Assembly: GCA_031270665.1 (NCBI GenBank)
Contig: JAISXD010000028.1
Location: forward strand, 1 to 39,584
Source: Tannerellaceae bacterium
Lineage (GTDB): Bacteria > Bacteroidota > Bacteroidia > Bacteroidales > Tannerellaceae
Direction: 5' to 3'
DNA length: 39,584 bases
In this document: positions 8,662-15,621 of the stretch, in pieces
Layout: every line of letters starts with the position of its first letter
How positions within the stretch are numbered: the first letter of the stretch is position 1
The notes under the pieces: model-generated
What the model was told of the DNA's origin: nothing
The model's database searches: none
What the model saw: only the letters and a program-made list of their open reading frames with translations
Position numbers and translations under genes: made by a program

Positions 8662-9105
8662 ATGGCAATTAATTATTATACAGCAGACATAAAGCTTCCT
8701 CCTATAAAAAAGAGAGTTGTAAGTTCTTGGATTAAAGGGGTTGTAAGCCTTTTTGAGAAGAAAACAGGAGATATTTCATATATCTTCTGTACGGATGAAA
8801 AGATACTGGAAATAAATAAACAATATCTTAATCATGATTATTACACAGATATCATCACATTTGATTATTCTGAAAAGAAGATCATTTCAGGAGATATCTT
8901 TATCAGCATCGATACGGTGAGAAGCAATTCGAAAAAATATAAAACCCTTTATATGGAAGAACTTCACCGGACGATTATTCATGGCGTATTACATCTCTGC
9001 GGCGTTGATGATAAAGGACCCGGAGAACGTGAAATAATGGAAAATTACGAAAACCAAGCACTTCTGCTTTTACCGGAAGAAGTCTATAAAACAGACAATA
9101 TATGA
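8662..9105 (+). CDS. ybeY: Endoribonuclease YbeY (rRNA maturation factor)
   Basis: Metal-dependent single-strand RNase involved in 16S rRNA 3'-end maturation and ribosome quality control. Seen: the family core YYTDIITFDY (60-69), SGDIFISID (76-84) and the metal site HGVLHLCG with His107 and His111. The usual third ligand, the His of the GYDH motif, is missing: the sequence reads GVDDKGPGE, so Asp116 or Asp117 may stand in. From memory, Bacteroidetes YbeY commonly depart from the consensus here. At 147 residues it is full length. Its TGA overlaps the mnmG ATG (ATGA), so translation of the two is probably coupled. Confidence 0.9.
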   Translation: MAINYYTADIKLPPIKKRVVSSWIKGVVSLFEKKTGDISYIFCTDEKILEINKQYLNHDYYTDIITFDYSEKKIISGDIFISIDTVRSNSKKYKTLYMEELHRTIIHGVLHLCGVDDKGPGEREIMENYENQALLLLPEEVYKTDNI

Positions 9106-10979
9106 TTTTTAAGTATGATATAATAGTTGTCGGCGCAGGGCATGCAGGATGTGAAGCAGCGGCTGCAGCGGCCAACTTAGGTTCAAAAACGCTCCTCATT
9201 ACAATGGACATGAATAAGATTGCCCAAATGAGTTGCAATCCGGCTGTCGGAGGTATAGCGAAAGGGCAAATTGTCCGCGAAATAGATGCTCTCGGAGGAT
9301 ATATGGGGATTATTACGGACGAAACAGCAATACAATTCCGCATGCTTAACAGGAGCAAAGGGCCGGCCATGTGGAGCCCAAGAGCTCAAAGTGACAGAAC
9401 ACGCTTCATAGAAGCATGGAGAAATATATTGGAAAACAAAGAAAACCTTTATATATGGCAAGATATTGTAAATAGCTTATTGATCGAAAATAAGACTGTT
9501 ATGGGAGTTAAAACCGCTTTAGGCATTGAATTTAGAGCGAAAAGCGTCATCCTGACAAACGGAACGTTTCTCAATGGACTAATGCATATTGGAAGGACTC
9601 AGATAAAAGGCGGACGCCTTTCAGAGCCTGCTACAACCGGCATAACAGAACAATTGGTCTCACTAGGAATTAAATCAGAACGAATGAAAACGGGGACGCC
9701 CGTCCGTATTGACGGAAGAAGCGTTCATTTTGAAGAACTAACAGCACAGCCGGGAGAGAATGATTTTCACAAATTTTCGTATCTGGAATCTTCCAAACGT
9801 ACATTAAAACAACTCAACTGCTGGACGCTTTACACGAATGAAACATGCCATGATATACTCCGCGAAGGACTACCTGATTCGCCATTATACAATGGTCAAA
9901 TCCAAAGCATCGGTCCTCGTTATTGCCCAAGTATAGAAACGAAGATCGTTACCTTTGCCAATAAAACACAGCATCAACTTTTTCTGGAACCGGAAGGCGA
10001 GTACACACAAGAATATTACCTGAATGGCTTCTCTTCCTCGCTTCCACTCGATATTCAGTTAAAAGCGCTGCAAGCAATATCCGCTTTTCGAGATATTCAG
10101 ATTTACAGGCCCGGTTATGCGATCGAATATGATTTCTTTGACCCTACTCAATTACAATATACATTAGAAACCAAGCAAATTAAAAACCTGTTTTTCGCCG
10201 GGCAAATAAATGGCACAACCGGATACGAGGAAGCTGCCGGGCAAGGATTGATAGCCGGCATCAACGCCCACATTAATTGCCATGGCAGCAATCCTTTCAT
10301 CTTAGGAAGAGACGAAGCCTATATCGGCGTCCTTATTGACGATTTAGTAACCAAAGGAATAGACGAACCATATCGTATGTTTACTTCCAGAGCTGAATAC
10401 AGGATACTTCTTCGTCAAGACGATGCAGATATGCGCCTAACAGAAAAATCGCATAAAATAGGACTGGCGAAAGAAGAACGGTATAAGCTTTTACAAAAGA
10501 AGAAAACCTGCAGGGACGCTCTCATTTCTTTCGCCGAAAACTACTCTGTAAAACCTCAACACATAAATAGCGGCTTAGAAGCATTAGGAACTACCCCTCT
10601 ACCTCATGGGTGCAAATTAATAGACTTGGTTGCCCGCCCTCATATCAGTTTAAACAAACTGGCTACATTAATTCCTGCTCTTAAAGACGAATTAAAAAAG
10701 ATGCCCAAAAACCGCAAAGAAGAAACTATTGAAGCGGCAGAGATACTAATCAAATACAGCGGATATATAAAGAGAGAACGCATTATTGCAGATAAAACAA
10801 GACGTCTTGAGAACATAAATATCAAAGGGAAGTTCAACTATAGTAACATACAATCACTATCCACTGAAGCCAGGCAGAAGCTCGCAAAAACAAACCCGGA
10901 CACAATCGCGCAAGCAAGCAGAATTCCAGGCATTTCACCAAGTGATATATACATACTACTTATCCTCTTAGGAAGATAA
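9102..10979 (+). CDS. mnmG: tRNA uridine-34 carboxymethylaminomethyl modification enzyme MnmG (GidA)
   Basis: FAD protein that, with MnmE, installs the cmnm5 group on U34 of several tRNAs; cytoplasmic. Seen: dinucleotide motif VVGAGHAGCEAA near residues 9-20; conserved CNPAVGGIAKGQIVREIDALGG (about 45-66, including the catalytic-region cysteine); a second conserved cysteine segment IGPRYCPSIE near 269-278; FAD-site FAGQINGTTGYEEAAGQG near 364-382; and a helical C-terminus for MnmE and tRNA binding. At 625 residues it is full length. The start overlaps the ybeY stop. Downstream, 35 bases separate it from uvrC and contain a parS-like site. mnmG is a gene often near the bacterial origin. Confidence 0.96.
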   Translation: MIFKYDIIVVGAGHAGCEAAAAAANLGSKTLLITMDMNKIAQMSCNPAVGGIAKGQIVREIDALGGYMGIITDETAIQFRMLNRSKGPAMWSPRAQSDRTRFIEAWRNILENKENLYIWQDIVNSLLIENKTVMGVKTALGIEFRAKSVILTNGTFLNGLMHIGRTQIKGGRLSEPATTGITEQLVSLGIKSERMKTGTPVRIDGRSVHFEELTAQPGENDFHKFSYLESSKRTLKQLNCWTLYTNETCHDILREGLPDSPLYNGQIQSIGPRYCPSIETKIVTFANKTQHQLFLEPEGEYTQEYYLNGFSSSLPLDIQLKALQAISAFRDIQIYRPGYAIEYDFFDPTQLQYTLETKQIKNLFFAGQINGTTGYEEAAGQGLIAGINAHINCHGSNPFILGRDEAYIGVLIDDLVTKGIDEPYRMFTSRAEYRILLRQDDADMRLTEKSHKIGLAKEERYKLLQKKKTCRDALISFAENYSVKPQHINSGLEALGTTPLPHGCKLIDLVARPHISLNKLATLIPALKDELKKMPKNRKEETIEAAEILIKYSGYIKRERIIADKTRRLENINIKGKFNYSNIQSLSTEARQKLAKTNPDTIAQASRIPGISPSDIYILLILLGR

Positions 10980-10989
10980 ATCACCTAAA

Positions 10990-11005
10990 TGTTCCACGTG
11001 AAACG
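10990..11005 (+). other. parS-like ParB binding site
   Basis: TGTTCCACGTGAAACG matches the conserved bacterial parS consensus TGTTNCACGTGAAACA at every defined base except the last. It lies in the 35-bp gap between mnmG and uvrC. ParB spreads from such sites to organise and segregate the origin region. Confidence 0.75.
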
Positions 11006-11014
11006 CAAACTAAG

Positions 11015-12853
11015 ATGAATAACAACATTGCAAGAGACACAGAAAGTTCCAATAGCGATTATAAGAAAAGACTCTCTTTGATTATCTCTGTAATTCCCGA
11101 GAAACCAGGATGTTATCAATATTTTGACAATAAAGGGACGGTTATATATGTAGGGAAAGCCAAAAATCTCAAAAAAAGAGTATCCTCTTACTTCAACAAA
11201 ACACTCGACAATCGTAAAACATATATCTTAGTAAAGCAAATACGAGATATTAAATACATTGTGGTAGACACAGAGGAAGATGCGCTTCATTTAGAGAACA
11301 GTTTAATCAAACAATACCTCCCTCGTTACAACGTAATGCTGAAAGACGACAAAACATATCCGTCTATTGTTTTAAAAAACGAATACTTTCCACGCATCTA
11401 TCAAACACGAAACCTTGTGAAAGACAGGTCTCTGTATTTTGGACCATATTCGTCTGTTTACACAGCCAAAGTGATGTTGCAAATGCTTAAAGAATTATAT
11501 CCAATAAGAACCTGTAAATATCCTCTCTCCCCAGAAAACATACGACAAGGGAAGTATAAAGTATGTCTGCAATATCATATAAAAAGGTGCAAAGGACCCT
11601 GTGAAGGATATCAATCTTTAGAAGAATATAACGAAAATATAAGCCAGATAAAAGAAATACTGAAAGGAAATATTTCTAAAATCAGCCGGTTATTATTTGA
11701 TCTGATGAAGGAACTATCTTCCGAATTAAGGTTTGAAGAAGCGCAACTCATAAAAAACAAATACGACGCCATAGAAAATTACCGGGCAAAATCAACAGTC
11801 GCCCCCCCTATGCTTACCAATATTGATGTTTTTTCATTTACCGATAATGATAAATCTGCCTATATCAATTATATGCACATTGGTAACGGGGCTATTGTAC
11901 AGGCATACACTTTTGAATATAAGAAGAAGCTTGACGAAGCTAAAGAAGAACTTCTCGGATTAGGTATCATTGAAATGCGTACAAGATTTAAGAACAATGC
12001 ACGTGAAATCATAGTCCCGTTTATGCCGGATATTGAATCTTCAGAGAACTTTCAATTCATTATTCCACAAAAGGGGGATAAAAAGAAACTATTAGAATTA
12101 TCAGAACAAAATGTAAAACAATACAAACTTGATAAACTCAAACAAGCAGAAAAACTAAATCCAGAACAACGCACAACACGTATTCTCACAACCATGCAAA
12201 AAGATTTACATATGAATATACTCCCCATGCACATTGAATGTTTCGACAATTCTAATATACAGGGTACAAATCCTGTGGCAGCATGTGTTGTATTTAAAAA
12301 GGCCAAACCGTCTAAAAAGGATTACCGTCATTTTCATATCAAAACGGTTATTGGGGCTAATGATTTTGCATCCATGCAGGAAGTTGTAGAACGCCGTTAT
12401 ACAAGGCTTTCGGAAGAAAACCAGGAATTACCCCAGCTCATCATTATTGACGGGGGGAAAGGACAGCTCAATGCGGCTACTGAAATCATCAGGAACCTTG
12501 GGCTTTTAGATAGAATTACAATTATCGGGCTTGCCAAACGATTGGAAGAAATCTTTTTTCCTAACGACCCCATTCCTTTAATATTGGATAAAAACTCCGA
12601 AACATTAAAGATAATCCAGCAATTAAGGGATGAGGCCCATCGATTCGGAATCACATTCCACCGGCAATTAAGAAGCAAAAAACAAACCGTTTCGGAATTA
12701 GATGAGATTAAAGGGGTAGGAGAAAAAACAAAAACAATCCTTTTAAGAAAATATAAAAGTGTAAAACGAATAAAAGAAGCTCCGGAAAATGAATTGAAAG
12801 AATTAATCGGAGAAACGAAAGCTACAGCATTAATCAATGAATTAAAAAAATAA
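11015..12853 (+). CDS. uvrC: UvrABC excinuclease subunit C
   Basis: Makes both incisions in nucleotide-excision repair after UvrA/UvrB damage recognition. Seen: N-terminal GIY-YIG-type nuclease (residues about 29-110; here GCYQY...IYVGKAKNLKKRV), UVR helical hairpin for UvrB contact near 210-245 (LRFEEAQLIKNKYD), the RNase H-like C-terminal nuclease with ECFDNSN and IIDGGKGQL, and a terminal helix-hairpin-helix pair (LDEIKGVGEKTK). Length 612 is normal. The next gene, dtd, begins 1 base after the stop. Upstream lies the parS-like site, so the uvrC promoter may be within mnmG or transcription may read through. Confidence 0.96.
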   Translation: MNNNIARDTESSNSDYKKRLSLIISVIPEKPGCYQYFDNKGTVIYVGKAKNLKKRVSSYFNKTLDNRKTYILVKQIRDIKYIVVDTEEDALHLENSLIKQYLPRYNVMLKDDKTYPSIVLKNEYFPRIYQTRNLVKDRSLYFGPYSSVYTAKVMLQMLKELYPIRTCKYPLSPENIRQGKYKVCLQYHIKRCKGPCEGYQSLEEYNENISQIKEILKGNISKISRLLFDLMKELSSELRFEEAQLIKNKYDAIENYRAKSTVAPPMLTNIDVFSFTDNDKSAYINYMHIGNGAIVQAYTFEYKKKLDEAKEELLGLGIIEMRTRFKNNAREIIVPFMPDIESSENFQFIIPQKGDKKKLLELSEQNVKQYKLDKLKQAEKLNPEQRTTRILTTMQKDLHMNILPMHIECFDNSNIQGTNPVAACVVFKKAKPSKKDYRHFHIKTVIGANDFASMQEVVERRYTRLSEENQELPQLIIIDGGKGQLNAATEIIRNLGLLDRITIIGLAKRLEEIFFPNDPIPLILDKNSETLKIIQQLRDEAHRFGITFHRQLRSKKQTVSELDEIKGVGEKTKTILLRKYKSVKRIKEAPENELKELIGETKATALINELKK

Positions 12854-12854
12854 G

Positions 12855-13307
12855 ATGAAAACAGTTATACAACGGGTTAAACGGGCGTCTGCTACTATCG
12901 ATGGTAACATAAAATCAAAAATAGATACCGGATTATTGGTATTAATTGGCATTGAAGATAGTGATAATCAGGATGATATCGATTGGTTGGCAAAGAAAAT
13001 AGTCAACCTGCGCGTATTTGACGATGAACAGGGTATTATGAATCGCTCACTAATAAAAATAAACGGAGAACTAATGATTGTAAGCCAATTTACACTACAC
13101 GCTTCCGTTAAGAAAGGAAACCGCCCTTCATACATCCGGGCGTCTAAGCCTGATGTGGCTATCCCTCTCTATGAAGCATTTTGTAAGAAAACAGAAGAAA
13201 TTACAGGAAAAAAGGTAGCAACCGGAACATTTGGAGCAAATATGCAGATAGAATTAACAAACGATGGGCCGGTTACTATTATCATAGACACTAAAAACAA
13301 AGAATAA
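12855..13307 (+). CDS. dtd: D-aminoacyl-tRNA deacylase
   Basis: Hydrolyses D-aminoacyl-tRNAs (D-Tyr and others, and mischarged Gly-tRNA-Ala) to recycle the tRNA; a homodimeric cytoplasmic enzyme. Seen: MKTVIQRVKRASATIDG opening, SQFTL motif at 77-81 and the cross-subunit Gly-cisPro motif NDGPVT with GP at 138-139. The 150-residue length is exactly typical. It starts 1 base after uvrC and is followed without a gap by the MazG-like gene, so uvrC-dtd-mazG-deoC form one transcript. Confidence 0.95.
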   Translation: MKTVIQRVKRASATIDGNIKSKIDTGLLVLIGIEDSDNQDDIDWLAKKIVNLRVFDDEQGIMNRSLIKINGELMIVSQFTLHASVKKGNRPSYIRASKPDVAIPLYEAFCKKTEEITGKKVATGTFGANMQIELTNDGPVTIIIDTKNKE

Positions 13308-13649
13308 ATGAACAAAGAATCAGAAATAACAATAAAAGAAGCGCAGGAGAGAGTAGACCAATGGATTAAAAACTATGGTAAACGATACTTTAATGAGCTG
13401 ACTAACATGGCGATATTAATGGAAGAAGTAGGAGAAGTCGCTCGTATAATAGCCAGGAAATACGGAGAACAATCTTTTAAAGAAAGCGATAAACAGTATG
13501 ATTTGGGCGATGAAATAGCGGATGTACTATGGGTTCTCCTCTGCTTAGCCAATCAAACAGGTATTGATTTAACAACAACTTTCGAAAAAAATCTTAAAAA
13601 AAAGACAAACCGGGATAATACACGGCATTTAAACAACAATAAATTATAA
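13308..13649 (+). CDS. MazG-like nucleotide pyrophosphohydrolase
   Basis: Small all-alpha NTP pyrophosphohydrolase of the MazG/dUTPase-like superfamily, 113 residues with a single MazG domain. Seen: the metal-binding motif EEVGE at 39-43 paired with DEIAD at 68-72, together fitting the EExxE...ExxD pattern. The ATG directly follows the dtd stop. Single-domain members hydrolyse (d)NTPs to monophosphates and are thought to cleanse the nucleotide pool; the preferred substrate is not readable. Its place with uvrC, dtd and deoC suits a quality-control or nucleotide-salvage role (inference). The lysine- and asparagine-rich C-terminus is probably disordered. Confidence 0.88.
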   Translation: MNKESEITIKEAQERVDQWIKNYGKRYFNELTNMAILMEEVGEVARIIARKYGEQSFKESDKQYDLGDEIADVLWVLLCLANQTGIDLTTTFEKNLKKKTNRDNTRHLNNNKL

Positions 13650-13654
13650 GTAAT

Positions 13655-14518
13655 ATGGATAAGTATCAGGAAGCATTAAGCAAATTCAAACCAGCAGGTA
13701 GCGAAGTACAAATTAAAGAAGAAGTAGATAAAATTCTGCGAGTACATGGGCAAGAGAATTTCACAGCCGAAATTCTTACATTCTTACATGGTTGCATAGA
13801 TATAACGTCTTTATCAACAACCGATACGAAAGAGAGCATTTGGACATTAGTAAATCATGTGAACGATTTTGAAAGATTACACCCTAATATTCCAAACGTA
13901 GCGGCTATCTGTACCTACCCAATCTTTATCGAAACTGTAAAACAGACGCTCACAGCGCAAAATGTTGAAATAGCAGCCGTAGCAGGTGGATTCCCATCTT
14001 CCCAGACCTTTGAAGAAGTTAAAATAGCGGAGGTTGCATTGGCTGTTATGCATGGTGCAGACGAAATAGATACAGTTTTAAATATAGGATTATTGCTTGA
14101 AGAGAATTATCAGGAATTAGCCGAAAATATCCAGGAAATTAAAGCAAGCGCACACGATGCCACCCTTAAAGTCATCTTAGAGACCGGAGCATTGAAATCA
14201 GCTAATAATATACAACGAGCAACGATAATTTCAATATATTCAGGTGCAGATTTTATAAAATCATCAACAGGTAAAGAATATGAAGGCGCAACACCTGAAT
14301 CTGTTTATACTATATGTCAGGTAATTAAACAATATCATGAATTAACCGGACGACAAATCGGCATAAAAATAGCAGGAGGCGTAAGAAAGGCGGAAGATGC
14401 CGTCAGATATTATACGATTGTAAAGAGTATTTTAGGCAAAAAATGGTTGGATAAAGCCTATTTCAGGATTGGGGCAAGCAATTTAGCAACAAATATAGTC
14501 CATCGTATTGGAGAATAA
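13655..14518 (+). CDS. deoC: Deoxyribose-phosphate aldolase
   Basis: Cleaves 2-deoxyribose-5-phosphate to acetaldehyde and glyceraldehyde-3-phosphate in deoxynucleoside catabolism; cytoplasmic TIM barrel. Seen: Schiff-base lysine in FIKSSTGKEYEGAT (about residue 202), the second catalytic lysine in GIKIAGGVR (about 236), and EIDTVLNIGLL near 132-142 carrying the catalytic aspartate. At 287 residues it is longer than E. coli DeoC (259) through an N-terminal extension with internal charged helices. It starts 5 bases after the MazG-like gene and is the last gene of the run, converging with the polyprenyl synthase gene 30 bases away. Confidence 0.95.
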   Translation: MDKYQEALSKFKPAGSEVQIKEEVDKILRVHGQENFTAEILTFLHGCIDITSLSTTDTKESIWTLVNHVNDFERLHPNIPNVAAICTYPIFIETVKQTLTAQNVEIAAVAGGFPSSQTFEEVKIAEVALAVMHGADEIDTVLNIGLLLEENYQELAENIQEIKASAHDATLKVILETGALKSANNIQRATIISIYSGADFIKSSTGKEYEGATPESVYTICQVIKQYHELTGRQIGIKIAGGVRKAEDAVRYYTIVKSILGKKWLDKAYFRIGASNLATNIVHRIGE

Positions 14519-14548
14519 CACATAAATAAACGAATCTTGTAGTTTTCT

Positions 14549-15523
14549 CTATTTTTCTCTTTCTATGATATAATCGGCAAGTTCTATCAGGCTATTGCGG
14601 GCATCGGAGTGTGGGAGTTTGTACATAACTTCAAGCACTTTATCGCGATATTCCTTCATTTTTAATTCGGCATACTCAATCCCACCGTTTTCTTTGGCAA
14701 ATAAGATCAGTTCGGCAATATGATTGGGGGTAAAATCTTTATTTTCTATCAACTGCAAAAAATAAGAAGAATCATCGCCATCTGATTTTCGTAAAGCATA
14801 TAATAAAGGCAGGGTTACTTTTCCTTCTAAAATATCATTGCCGGTAGGTTTGCCTATATTCAGATTTGAATAGTAATCAAAAATATCATCTTTAATCTGG
14901 AAACAATAGCCAAGATACTCCCCTATCTGTCTGCAATACGTAATTAATTCGTCTGATGCGCCAGCTGTAATGGCTCCGATTTCAGTACAGGCGGAAATCA
15001 GCATAGCCGTCTTCTTCTTAATTACCTCCAAATAAGAATCTTCATCTAAGATAATATCTTCTACTACTTCTAATTGACGAATCTCTCCTTCCGATAATGC
15101 GCGCCCCACTTCCGAAACAATATACATGATACGCAAATCGCCTGTCTGAATCGAACGTATTAATGCAGACGACAAAACATAATCGCCCACCAGCACAGAT
15201 ACGCGATTATCAAAAAAAGCATTTAGGGAAGGAACGCCCCTACGTTGTTTCGTATTATCGATCACATCATCATGAATCAGGCTCGCCGTATGTAACTGCT
15301 CTAATAGTACGGCCGAATTTATTGTGTTTTCCGTAACCTTACCACAAGCCTTGGCTGTTAGTAAAACAAGCAACGGGCGAATATGCTTGCCCGATGACAA
15401 CATTATCTTATCAATAGCAGATTGCAACAACAAAGTTGAACTTGACAGCGAACTTACAAATTCATCCTTAAAGCACTTAAACTCGGCATTTACCGGCTCC
15501 TCAATAATTTTTCTTTTATCCAT
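14549..15523 (-). CDS. Polyprenyl diphosphate synthase
   Basis: Trans-prenyltransferase that elongates farnesyl or geranyl diphosphate with isopentenyl diphosphate, most likely making the long-chain side chain of menaquinone. Seen: first aspartate-rich motif DDVID at residues 85-89 in SLIHDDVIDNTKQRRG, second motif DDIFD at 212-216, and GKHIRP near 45-50. The residues before the first motif are small (Ala80, Ser81), which favours a long product. Length 324 is typical of IspB/HepT-like enzymes. It is divergent from polA across 98 bases that contain a TATTTTTG box 18 bases before its ATG. Confidence 0.92.
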   Translation of the reverse strand: MDKRKIIEEPVNAEFKCFKDEFVSSLSSSTLLLQSAIDKIMLSSGKHIRPLLVLLTAKACGKVTENTINSAVLLEQLHTASLIHDDVIDNTKQRRGVPSLNAFFDNRVSVLVGDYVLSSALIRSIQTGDLRIMYIVSEVGRALSEGEIRQLEVVEDIILDEDSYLEVIKKKTAMLISACTEIGAITAGASDELITYCRQIGEYLGYCFQIKDDIFDYYSNLNIGKPTGNDILEGKVTLPLLYALRKSDGDDSSYFLQLIENKDFTPNHIAELILFAKENGGIEYAELKMKEYRDKVLEVMYKLPHSDARNSLIELADYIIEREK

Positions 15524-15540
15524 AGTCGCTTAAAGACGAG

Positions 15541-15548
15541 CAAAAATA
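15541..15548 (-). promoter_or_regulatory. Putative -7 box of the polyprenyl synthase promoter
   Basis: The minus strand reads TATTTTTG (TAnnTTTG type), 17 bases from the start codon at 15523. No clear -33 element. Confidence 0.35.
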
Positions 15549-15561
15549 AGAAAAACTATTG

Positions 15562-15604
15562 AGTAAGACGCTTTTTTCGTACATTTACCGTCAATTGTCT
15601 TACT
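15562..15604. repeat. Inverted repeat in the ispB/polA divergent region
   Basis: agtaagac (15562-15569) is repeated exactly in inverse as gtcttact (15597-15604), with 27 bases between. It lies between the two divergent starts and could be an operator or a weak structured leader of polA. This is position-based inference only. Confidence 0.35.
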
Positions 15605-15621
15605 AAATCCTGTTAATTGTA

